A stretch of 64,000 nucleotides of DNA from Asanoa siamensis. GTDB lineage: Bacteria > Actinomycetota > Actinomycetes > Mycobacteriales > Micromonosporaceae. The number at the start of each line of letters is the position of its first letter. Position 1 is the stretch's first letter. Position numbers and translations under genes: made by a program. The notes beneath the pieces are model-generated. The model was not told the origin of the DNA, did not search any database, and was given only the letters and a program-made list of their open reading frames with translations. Below, piece after piece: positions 28,348 through 35,372 of this stretch. The DNA is taken from NCBI RefSeq assembly GCF_016862555.1, contig NZ_BONE01000034.1:1-64000 (forward strand), in the 5' to 3' direction.

Positions 28348-28408
28348 GCGCTCACGTTACCCGTCGGTAGACCGGGTTTCGATGGACGCTATCGCACATA
28401 TCGACGGA

Positions 28409-28422
28409 CACACGCTAGTGTG
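28409..28422. promoter_or_regulatory. Perfect dyad upstream of the substrate-binding lipoprotein gene
   Basis: CACAC-GCTA-GTGTG lies 36 bp upstream of the ATG, followed by a second small dyad (CCCTG-N5-CAGGG). Possibly an operator; no cognate regulator is adjacent. Confidence 0.35.
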
Positions 28423-28457
28423 CCCTGGACTTCAGGGGAGGAAGGACGGACACCCCC

Positions 28458-29804
28458 ATGCTCGTCTCCCGCGGAGCGCGACACGTGGCCATCGCCATGT
28501 CCGCCGCGCTTGTGCTGACCATCGCCGCGTGTGGCGAGGATGCCCCGCCGCCGCAGACCGCCGACAGCGCCGCCACCCCGGCCCGGCTGTACGGCACCGA
28601 CGGCAACATGATCAACTCGTTCGCCGACGAGTTCAAGGACCAGGCCGGCATGCTGGTCGGGATGAAGGGGACCACCCCGCTCACCCCGCTGTCCGAGGAC
28701 TTCAAGGCCCGACTCAAGGCACTGCGCCCCAACCTGACCGACAACACGTACGCCGGTGAGACCTACGACGCGGTCGTGATCAGCGCGCTGGCGGCCGAGC
28801 AGGCCGGCTCGACCGACCCGGGCGCGATCGCCAACCAGATCAACTCGGTCACCACCGGCGGCACCGAGTGCGAGACGGTCCAGGCCTGCCTCGCGTTGGC
28901 CCGCGCGGGCACCGACCTCAACTACCGCGGGGTCTCGCTGACGCGCGGCGGGTTCACCGACGCCGGCGAGCCGTCGACCGCGAGCTACGCGACCCTCCAC
29001 TTCGGCAGCGGCGACCGGCTCGACGACAGCAAGACGGAATACGTGGGCGCGGGCGACGAGTCGACCACGACGACCAAGAAGCCCCCGGCCAGCGAGGGCG
29101 GCGGGGCCACCGGCCTCGGCCCGCTGAAGATCGGCGGCCTGCTGCCGGAGACCGGCGACCTGGCGCTGGCGTACCCGCCGATGGAGGCGGCCGCCGCGCT
29201 CGCGATCAAGGAGCTGAACGCGGCCGGCGGCGTGTTCGACAAGGACGTCGAGTGGGCGACCGGCGACGACGGCACCAACCCCGAGGTCGCCAAGCAGACC
29301 ATGCAGAAGCACATCGCCGAGAAGGTCAGCGTGATCATCGGCGCCGGTGCGTCGAGCATCTCCCGCGCGGTGCTGCCCGACGTGGTCAAGGCAGGCCTCG
29401 TGCTGTTCTCGCCGTGCAACACCGACGCCGGTCTCAGCACGATCGACGACAAGGGCCTCTACTTCCGGACCGCGCCGTCCGACATCCTGCAGGGTCGCGC
29501 GCTGGCCGACGTGATCCTCCGCGACGGCCCGCGCAAGGTCGCCATCGTGGCGCGCAACGACTCGTACGGCACCGGCCTGCAGGGCAACGTCAAGGCCGAG
29601 CTCGAGAAGGCCGGCTTCCCGGTCGACATGATCGAGATCCTGACGTACGAGCCGCCGACGCCCGCCGCCCCCGACATCGACTTCTCGGCCGGCGCCAACC
29701 AGCTCAAGAGCGCCGGGCCCGACGGTGTACTGGTGATCGGCTTCGGCGAGTCCGCGCAGATCATCAAGGCGATGGACAAGGCGGGTGTGCAGATCCACCA
29801 CTGA
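28458..29804 (+). CDS. Branched-chain-type substrate-binding lipoprotein with swapped lobes
   Basis: A 448-residue periplasmic-binding-type I lipoprotein (lipobox TIAAC, Cys25). The family normally reads N-lobe then C-lobe. Here the segment at residues 42-199 is the family's C-terminal part (ARLYGTDGNMINSFADEF; GETYDAVVISALAAE; then GTDLNYRGVS), next comes a Thr/Lys/Pro-rich linker (200-219), then the family's N-terminal part (GPLKIGGLLPETGDLA; IIGAGASSISRAVLPDVV; YFRTAPSDILQGRALADV; VLVIGFGESAQIIKAMDKAG) up to the end. The open frame and a clean terminator directly after the stop argue that it is a real gene. No permease or ATPase genes are adjacent. Confidence 0.83.
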   Translation: MLVSRGARHVAIAMSAALVLTIAACGEDAPPPQTADSAATPARLYGTDGNMINSFADEFKDQAGMLVGMKGTTPLTPLSEDFKARLKALRPNLTDNTYAGETYDAVVISALAAEQAGSTDPGAIANQINSVTTGGTECETVQACLALARAGTDLNYRGVSLTRGGFTDAGEPSTASYATLHFGSGDRLDDSKTEYVGAGDESTTTTKKPPASEGGGATGLGPLKIGGLLPETGDLALAYPPMEAAAALAIKELNAAGGVFDKDVEWATGDDGTNPEVAKQTMQKHIAEKVSVIIGAGASSISRAVLPDVVKAGLVLFSPCNTDAGLSTIDDKGLYFRTAPSDILQGRALADVILRDGPRKVAIVARNDSYGTGLQGNVKAELEKAGFPVDMIEILTYEPPTPAAPDIDFSAGANQLKSAGPDGVLVIGFGESAQIIKAMDKAGVQIHH

Positions 29805-29817
29805 TCGGCTGGCACGT

Positions 29818-29848
29818 TTCCGGGAGCCGCGAGCCGGCTCCCGGAAAT
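29818..29848 (+). terminator. Terminator of the lobe-swapped lipoprotein gene
   Basis: TTTCCGGGAGCC (29818-29829) pairs perfectly with 29837-29848 around a 7-nt loop, starting 13 nt after the stop. Confidence 0.75.
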
Positions 29849-29859
29849 AGATTCTGGTC

Positions 29860-30330
29860 ATGAGCGAGTGGGACAGTTCCTACCTGGCGAGTGACCAGGG
29901 TTCCGTGGACGGCTTCGGGAGCGGCGACGGCTTCGACGCCCCGCACTCCATCGTGGAGCACGAGGTCGACGGCGGTCGGCGCTACCTCACCGACGTCGAC
30001 GGCGACGGCTACGCCGACCTGGTCGCGGTCGACGGCGACCATGACGGCGTGGTCGAGGCGGCATACGGGGACAGCGACGGCGACGGCCGCCTCGACACCA
30101 TGATGCGTGACTACGACGAGGACGGCCTCGCCGACCAGGTGCTGCACGACGCGAACGGCGACGGCCGCACCGACGCCGTCGCGAGCGACATCAACAACGA
30201 CGGCCGGGTCGACTCGATGTCGTTCGACACAGACTTCGACGGGCGTACGGACGCCTGGGTGCGCGACACCGACTACGACGGGCTGCCGGACACGGCGACC
30301 ATGCGTGGGAACTTGTACGTCACCAACTGA
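29860..30330 (+). CDS. DxDGDG calcium-repeat protein, cytoplasmic
   Basis: A 156-residue highly acidic protein made of about eight tandem 13-residue-type units with the pattern DxDxDGxxD (DVDGDGYADLVAVDGDHDG, then DSDGDGRLD, DANGDGRTD, DINNDGRVD). These are thrombospondin type-3/EF-hand-like calcium loops. There is no signal peptide, so it appears to be intracellular, which is unusual for such repeats. ATG 29860. A second, shorter homologue follows 75 bp downstream. Function unknown; calcium binding or buffering is inferred from the motif. Confidence 0.8.
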   Translation: MSEWDSSYLASDQGSVDGFGSGDGFDAPHSIVEHEVDGGRRYLTDVDGDGYADLVAVDGDHDGVVEAAYGDSDGDGRLDTMMRDYDEDGLADQVLHDANGDGRTDAVASDINNDGRVDSMSFDTDFDGRTDAWVRDTDYDGLPDTATMRGNLYVTN

Positions 30331-30405
30331 GCGTCGAGTCGCGGCGGGCGCCGGGTGGCCGTAGGTTGTGCCGGAACGCTACCCGCACCCCCGCGAGGAG
30401 ATCCG

Positions 30406-30654
30406 ATGAGCGAGTCCGAAGAGGTCGTCGAAACCCGCGGCGACGAGCACGTCGAGCTGATGACGGCCGACGCCAACAACGACGGCAAGACCGACGTGTG
30501 GGTGGTCGACACCGACGGCGACGGCAAGCCCGACCTGTTCCAGTTCGACACCGACGGTGACGGCACGGTCGACGTGACGATGGTCGACCTCGACGAGGAC
30601 GGCACGCCGGACGCGATCGTCGACGGCGACGGCGGTCACCCGCCCGTCGCCTGA
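30406..30654 (+). CDS. Short DxDGDG calcium-repeat protein
   Basis: An 82-residue acidic homologue of the preceding gene with four repeats (DANNDGKTDVWVVDTDGDGK, then DTDGDGTVD and DLDEDGTPD). ATG 30406 with GAGGAG 7 nt upstream; no signal peptide. Probably arose by duplication. A strong terminator follows. Confidence 0.8.
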   Translation: MSESEEVVETRGDEHVELMTADANNDGKTDVWVVDTDGDGKPDLFQFDTDGDGTVDVTMVDLDEDGTPDAIVDGDGGHPPVA

Positions 30655-30666
30655 CGCTGTTCTTGG

Positions 30667-30704
30667 CCGGGCCCGCCTGGACGGCGGGCCCGGCTTTTGT
30701 TTTG
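30667..30704 (+). terminator. Strong terminator after the calcium-repeat genes
   Basis: GCCGGGCCCGCC (30667-30678), a TGGAC loop, GGCGGGCCCGGC (30684-30695) and a TTTTGTTTT tail. Confidence 0.85.
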
Positions 30705-30763
30705 CCGCGTGTGCGGCGGGCCCGGGTTTGTTTTGCCGCATGGGCGGCGGGCCTGGCTTTGCG
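30684..30763. repeat. Degenerate tandem copies of the terminator 3' half
   Basis: The segment GGCGGGCCCGGCTTTTGTTTTGCCGC recurs with small changes at about 30716-30741 and 30748-30763, giving three imperfect units of 30-36 bp between the calcium-repeat gene and selA. Looks like local duplication of terminator sequence. Confidence 0.55.
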
Positions 30764-30788
30764 TCGCAGCCGGGGGGCGCCGACGGGC

Positions 30789-32087
30789 CTAGCTCTGTTT
30801 CGCCGCGGCGAGCGTCGCAGTGAGCAGGTCCTCGTCGTCGTGCGCCGCGATCGTGCGCAGGTCCAGCAGGCAGCGGCCCGCGGAGACGCGCCCGACGACC
30901 GGGGGCTCGCCCGCGCGGAGCAGGGCCGCGTACACGGTGGGCAGGCTCAGCGCGACGCTCGGCAGCACCACGCCGGGTGCGCCGCCACCGCCCACCGTGG
31001 AGCCGCTGTCGACCACCTCGACGTCCACACCCTGCCCGCTCAGCGCGGCCGCGAGCCGGCGCGCCCGCTCGCGCAGGGTCGTGACCGGTGTGCGCAGCGC
31101 GGCCGTGGTCGGCGGCAGGGGGCCGCGGACCGTCGCCTCCAGCGCGGCGAGAGTCAGCTTGTCGACCCGCAGCGCGCGGGCCAGCGGATGCCGGGCCAGC
31201 CGGGTGACCAGGTCGGCGCGGCCGAGAATCAGGCCCGCCTGCGGGCCGCCGAGCAGCTTGTCGGCGCTCGCGGTGACCAGCGCCGCACCGGCGGCCAGGG
31301 CCGAGGCGGCGTCCGGCTCGTCGGGCAGCAGCGGCTCGGGGGCCAGCAGCCCGGAGCCGATGTCGTAGACCACGGGCACGTCGAGCGTCACCAGGTCGGC
31401 CAGGCTCGGCGCGGCGGTGAAGCCGCTGACCCGGTAGTTCGACGGATGCAGCCGCATCACCAGCGCGGTCTCCGGCCCGATCGCCGCCGCGTAGTCGCTC
31501 AGATGCGTCCGGTTGGTCGTGCCGACCTCGCGGAGCTTCGCGCCGGCCGCGGTCAGCAACTCCGGGATGCGGAAGCCGTCGCCGATCTCGATGAGCTCGC
31601 CGCGGCTGACCACCACCTCCCGCCCGGCGGCCAGGGCGAACACGGTCAGCGCGAGGGCCGCGGCGTTGTTGTTGACCACGTGTACGGCCTCGGCGCCGGG
31701 CACCGCGGCGCGCAGCGCACCGAGGACCTCGGCGCCGCGCTTCGCGCGTACCCCTGCAGCAAGATCGAACTCGACGTCCGTGTAGCCGGCCGCGGCGCAG
31801 ACCGCGGCCACCGCGGCCGGGGAGAGGGCGGAACGCCCGAGGTTGGTGTGCACGATGACGCCGGTGGCGTTGAGCACGCGGCGCAGGCCCGAGGCCGCCG
31901 CGGGCAGGGCGGCGACGGCCACGTCGGCGGCGGCGTGCGGGGGCAGGCGACCCGAGCGCACCTCGTCGAGCGCGCCGGCGACGGCGGCCCGGACCAACGC
32001 CGGACCGAGCCGCTCGACGGCCGCGACCAGGCGGGGATCGGCCAGGACGGCATCGACCCGCGGCGTGGCCCGGCGTGGATCGGTCAT
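30789..32087 (-). CDS. selA: L-seryl-tRNA(Sec) selenium transferase
   Basis: PLP enzyme that converts seryl-tRNA(Sec) to selenocysteinyl-tRNA(Sec) with selenophosphate. 432 aa. The conserved LNATGVIVHTNLGRSALSPA block is near residue 72, GTTNRTHLSDYAAAIGPETA near 192, and the PLP lysine is in TASADKLLGGPQAG near 277. The C-terminal domain ends in the usual VGRVSAGRCLLDLRTI motif. The tRNA-Sec gene is only 30 bp upstream on the same strand, so the two are likely co-transcribed. selB and selD are not in the window. Confidence 0.95.
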   Translation of the reverse strand: MTDPRRATPRVDAVLADPRLVAAVERLGPALVRAAVAGALDEVRSGRLPPHAAADVAVAALPAAASGLRRVLNATGVIVHTNLGRSALSPAAVAAVCAAAGYTDVEFDLAAGVRAKRGAEVLGALRAAVPGAEAVHVVNNNAAALALTVFALAAGREVVVSRGELIEIGDGFRIPELLTAAGAKLREVGTTNRTHLSDYAAAIGPETALVMRLHPSNYRVSGFTAAPSLADLVTLDVPVVYDIGSGLLAPEPLLPDEPDAASALAAGAALVTASADKLLGGPQAGLILGRADLVTRLARHPLARALRVDKLTLAALEATVRGPLPPTTAALRTPVTTLRERARRLAAALSGQGVDVEVVDSGSTVGGGGAPGVVLPSVALSLPTVYAALLRAGEPPVVGRVSAGRCLLDLRTIAAHDDEDLLTATLAAAKQS

Positions 32088-32117
32088 CGCACCCCCATGC
32101 GGCGGTGGCTGGCTGGC

Positions 32118-32209
32118 GGAGGCGTACGGGAATCGAACCCGCCTGACCCGGATGCCGGGTCACGCCGGTTTTGAAGACCGGGAGGGCCACCAGGCGCCCA
32201 CTCGCCTCC
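32118..32209 (-). tRNA. selC: tRNA-Sec (anticodon TCA)
   Basis: A 92-nt tRNA with an 8-bp-class acceptor (GGAGGCG with CGCCTCC), an unusually long D-stem and a long variable arm (GTGACCCGG/CCGGGTCA), and the anticodon loop CTTCAAA, giving UCA. These are the features of selenocysteine tRNA. It precedes selA. Confidence 0.93.
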
Positions 32210-32340
32210 GGTCGGGACTATAGGCGACGATCCGGGCGCCGGCAGGGTGAACGGGCGGGTGTCGCGAGGTATCAAACGTCCGGGCCGGGCCTCTGTGGTG
32301 GTGACCAGTCCCAACCGCCACACCCCGCAGGAGGCCCGAC

Positions 32341-33174
32341 GTGGTCACCGAAGCCCAGCTCGCGGCGGACCCGTTCGTCCAGCGCGAGATCGTCACGCCG
32401 GAGTTCGGCGCGCTCGGCAAGGAGTTGCGCCGGCGCACCGGCCGGCCCGCCGACGCCGTCGGCATCAAGGGCGACAACCGGCATCTGAAGGGCGCGCACC
32501 GGTCCAACGAGTTCATCCGGAAGTCGCCGCTGTGCACGAACCGGACCTCGACGCTGCAGTCCGGACTGACGCCGGAGCAGGAGCGGCACATCGCGGCGTT
32601 CGACTTCACGCCGGGCGCGTGGGGGACGCCCGCCAACCGGGCGGTGATGAAGACGCACACCACGCGGCTGCGCGCCGCCATGCTCGACGGCCGCCTGCCG
32701 GGCCTACGGCAGGTGATCGGGACGCTCGACGGTACGACGGTGACCGGGACGAACGCGGACGGCTCGACCTTCGACGCGAGCGACTCGCACCTGGACCACT
32801 GGCACCTGACGTTCGACCGGCGCCGCTGCCGGGACCAGACCCTGATGGAGCGCGTCGTGACCGTCGTGCTCGGAGAGAAGGAGACCGACGTGATCGAGGA
32901 CAGCAAGGACGGGCAGGCCATGATGTGGCGCCTGGAGGCCCTCCAGGCGGGCGCCGACACCGTCCGCGGCGGCCCGCTCAAGGGCGAGCCGATGTGGATC
33001 GTGCGCGAGCTCAAGAAGCTCGCCGTCGCGGTCGGCAAGGTCGACGAGGCGGTCGCGGCGCAGTTGGCCGACGAGCTGGCGGCCCTCGGCGGGGCCAACG
33101 AACAGGCAGACCTGCTCCGCAAGGTCCTCGGCGACCGCGCGGCCGACGTGGGCGCGCTGCTGGCGGAGAAGTAA
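32341..33174 (+). CDS. Hypothetical protein with peptidase-M15-like histidine motifs
   Basis: A 277-residue protein I cannot place in a family. Residues 40-60 (GDNRHLKGAHRSNEFI) and 150-160 (LDHWHLTFDRR) recall the zinc motifs HxxGxAxD and HWH of peptidoglycan D,D-peptidases (M15), but without a signal peptide. The C-terminal third is helical and charged (VRELKKLAVAVGKVDEAVAA), as seen in phage-associated proteins. GTG 32341 has AGGAGG 7 nt upstream. It lies just outside the left attachment site of the integrative element. Could be a prophage remnant lysin-like protein. Confidence 0.6.
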   Translation: MVTEAQLAADPFVQREIVTPEFGALGKELRRRTGRPADAVGIKGDNRHLKGAHRSNEFIRKSPLCTNRTSTLQSGLTPEQERHIAAFDFTPGAWGTPANRAVMKTHTTRLRAAMLDGRLPGLRQVIGTLDGTTVTGTNADGSTFDASDSHLDHWHLTFDRRRCRDQTLMERVVTVVLGEKETDVIEDSKDGQAMMWRLEALQAGADTVRGGPLKGEPMWIVRELKKLAVAVGKVDEAVAAQLADELAALGGANEQADLLRKVLGDRAADVGALLAEK

Positions 33175-33249
33175 GGCTGACACGTAGGGCCGATCGCCGG
33201 GCAGACAAAAAGAAGCCCTCATCCACGTTGCCGCGGTTGAGGACTCCGA

Positions 33250-33315
33250 TAGCCCGGCGAAAGGCTATGTGGCCAGGGGCGGGGTCGAACCGCCGACCTT
33301 CCGATTTTCAGTCGG
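33250..33315. repeat. attL: 66-bp direct repeat of the tRNA-Phe 3' end
   Basis: Identical over 66 bp to 48932-48997. It contains 46 bp of the 3' half of tRNA-Phe (from the anticodon arm to the discriminator) plus 20 bp downstream. The sequence then diverges from the real tRNA, so this is the displaced original 3' end left by integration, not a functional tRNA. Confidence 0.95.
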
Positions 33316-33450
33316 TTGGTCGCGGGGAGCCCCCGCCCTTTGCTGTCCCGACACTGCCGTTGACCTCGGTGCGCGTTGGTCGCAACTCGGCCTTGTCCGC
33401 ACCTCTGCGGGCATGTCCGGTGCCGCTTCCTGACACCGCCCTGACAACGA

Positions 33451-33636
33451 TCATGCGTGGTTGGGCCCGCCAGCTGCGGGCCGGTTGGGCAGCGTGATGC
33501 CCTCCTCTCGGCAGTACCACCGCATGAAGTGACGTAGTACCGCAGAGCGGTCGGGCTCGGCCAACTCGCCGAACCGATCCCACAGCGAGTCGTCGCATCG
33601 GAGGCGTTTGAGCGGGGTCTTGGGCTGGTTGGGCAC
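33451..33636 (-). CDS. Small ribbon-helix-helix-like protein
   Basis: A 61-residue basic protein. TPLKRLRCDDSLWDRFGELA is a strand followed by a helix and DRSAVLRHFMRWYCREEG a second helix, the usual arrangement in Arc/CopG-like DNA-binding proteins from actinomycete elements. GTG 33636 with GGGAGGT upstream. It is the first gene inside attL, and a decayed piece of the same gene is found at 35044-35099. Possibly a copy-number or transfer regulator. Confidence 0.65.
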   Translation of the reverse strand: MPNQPKTPLKRLRCDDSLWDRFGELAEPDRSAVLRHFMRWYCREEGITLPNRPAAGGPNHA

Positions 33637-33891
33637 GTAGACCTCCCGGTGTGGCTACACCAAGCTTCGCAGGGTCGACATCGCGCGACGCAGTGGAGTC
33701 CACGGCTGGATGCGCGCGCCCGCTGGGGTGGTGTCAACGCTGCCGACCTCGTGCCGCTACGTGCGCAAGCTTCGTAGCGGGCAAGTGGCTATCGGCCCGA
33801 GCCCTGATCGCCCCCCGCCGTGCTGCGATGCGGTATGGAGGGTGAGTATTTGCCTGGTGGATCGCCAGAAGTCCTCCAAGCCGTTGACAGC
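33637..33891. other. Gene-poor spacer inside the element
   Basis: About 255 bp between the small RHH-like gene and the HEPN-like gene. Short frames exist but none has a ribosome site or recognisable product. Confidence 0.4.
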
Positions 33892-34917
33892 TCAGACCTG
33901 CAGCGCGTCCATCCATGCGATGGCACGCCTTGCTGCCGATAGCCACTCGCTAGCACGAGTCATTCTGGCAGTTTCTGCTATCTGTTGAAAGGTCACGCTG
34001 AAGTTGCCCGTGTGTATGAGTTGGTTGCGTTCAGCGTAAGCTTGATCAATGAGGGAAAACGCTGATGGATCGTCGATTTGGAACGACTTCGCGCACACCG
34101 CTTGAGGGAGAAGGTCGTAGTACTTTCCGGCAAAAGATGTATTTGGCGTGCTTCTGATCGCCTTGAGGCGCGTTTTCGAGACATTCGACTGACTCCCGCC
34201 CAAGGCGTTCGCTCGTGCTTCACATGCCGTCGCAATCAAGAGCGTTGCCTCACGTATACTCAGAGTGGTTAGCGCCTCCTCGGCGTCCATCATGAGGCTC
34301 AGTGGAAGAGGCGGTGCGCCTTCTCCATTTAGGGTCTTGCTTAGCTCTGCGAGCGACGTCATGGGCACGGGCCCTATTCGGATGCCTTCCGCGCTCCCAA
34401 GACTGTTTCTTTGCATGAATACCATCAGCCCCTCCCCGGTCGCGGCGTCAAACCAGGCTTGTGTATGAGGAACTGTTACTGAAATTTCGGACTTGAGGGG
34501 ATCCCAGGTTCGAGCGATCTTGCGGATCTCTACCAACCCGCAGGATACGCGTATGTGCTCCAGAATGGCGTTCGCTCCGAAGATTGCTTTTTCAAGATAC
34601 GCGCCCGTGACCGCTTGATCCTCGACCGGAGCGGCAACCTGCTCCCACTCAAGCGTCACCGATATCCTGTCCAGGATCCGGCTTTTAGCCGCCCGATGAA
34701 TCGCGATCTCCGGACGAGCAACTGGTCGCAAGTTAAAGACGTACGAAGACAGAGTCTGATCGACTTCCGAAGGAAACAGAGGCTCGCCCAGGCCCCATGT
34801 GCAGATGTACGCGTCGCAGTCATCGAGCTTCGTATGAACTCTGATTGCCTCCCCGGTTTCCAACCGCGGCAGCATAAAGTCCAGATAGAAGCTGTAAGTA
34901 GCGCGAATCCTCGTCAT
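33892..34917 (-). CDS. HEPN-like protein, possible defence or abortive-infection factor
   Basis: A 341-residue protein of unknown family. The C-terminal domain contains YAERNQLIHTGNF: R297-N-Q-L-I-H302 is the Rx4H motif of HEPN ribonucleases (ApeA-like). The N-terminal two thirds have an alternating beta pattern (HTKLDDCDAYICTWGLGEPL, then VRPVARPEI-type strands) but no known motif. ATG 34917 is supported by TAGGAGCGGGAAG directly upstream; the longer GTG frame to 35076 merely reads through a gene remnant. Codon third positions are visibly more AT-rich than the host, indicating foreign origin. RNase activity is inference. Confidence 0.65.
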   Translation of the reverse strand: MTRIRATYSFYLDFMLPRLETGEAIRVHTKLDDCDAYICTWGLGEPLFPSEVDQTLSSYVFNLRPVARPEIAIHRAAKSRILDRISVTLEWEQVAAPVEDQAVTGAYLEKAIFGANAILEHIRVSCGLVEIRKIARTWDPLKSEISVTVPHTQAWFDAATGEGLMVFMQRNSLGSAEGIRIGPVPMTSLAELSKTLNGEGAPPLPLSLMMDAEEALTTLSIREATLLIATACEARANALGGSQSNVSKTRLKAIRSTPNTSFAGKYYDLLPQAVCAKSFQIDDPSAFSLIDQAYAERNQLIHTGNFSVTFQQIAETARMTRASEWLSAARRAIAWMDALQV

Positions 34918-35043
34918 CTTCCCGCTCCTACTCTCCGCAAATGGCGCCCCAGCAATCAACTCGGTAACACCCCACTTAGGGTTCAAGGGGCGCACCGCAA
35001 GGTGAGGATCGTTTGGGTACGTCGCACCAGAGCTTTGTAGCAG

Positions 35044-35099
35044 CGACCTAGCCGAACCGATCCCACAAGCCGTCATCGCAACGAAGCCGCTTGAGCGGC
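35044..35099 (-). pseudogene. Remnant of a second RHH-like gene
   Basis: On the minus strand this encodes PLKRLRCDDGLWDRFG followed by a stop, 15 of 16 residues identical to part of the intact gene at 33451-33636. Both flanks differ. It indicates a duplication or recombination between the two copies, bracketing the HEPN-like gene. Confidence 0.8.
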
Positions 35100-35372
35100 T
35101 AGGTACCAGTCTCCTTCATTGGACGAACAAAGTTGGCACGCTGGTCTCCGATTTGCCTCCGCTTGCAGGTTACGCGGCTGTTCAAGCTCCTTCGCGGGCA
35201 CCTACCTTGCCTGGGTCGACCTGCGTCCCCGGCCTCGAAGCCTGCGCCACCTGCGACTTCCCTGCACACGAAGCCCTGGTCTTGATCAAATACTCGGCAC
35301 TGAGAATCCCAACAACAACGCGAGTCTGACGGCGCTGCGGGGAAGGGAGCTCGTGCCGCCGTACAAACCTAG
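35100..35372. other. Spacer between the RHH remnant and the kinase gene
   Basis: About 270 bp of mixed composition with no supported gene. Probably contains the kinase promoter; no clear -10/-35 pair was recognised. Confidence 0.4.

Noticed and set aside
30663-32174. 503-codon plus-strand frame across selA and tRNA-Sec
   Set aside because: Runs through a tRNA gene and the antisense of selA; composition is that of a shadow.
33268-33315. Second tRNA-Phe gene at the left element end
   Set aside because: Only the 3' half is present; the sequence diverges at the anticodon arm, so it is an attachment-site fragment.
34918-35076. N-terminal extension of the HEPN-like protein to GTG 35076
   Set aside because: The extension reads through a remnant of the RHH-like gene, whereas ATG 34917 has a strong ribosome site directly upstream.
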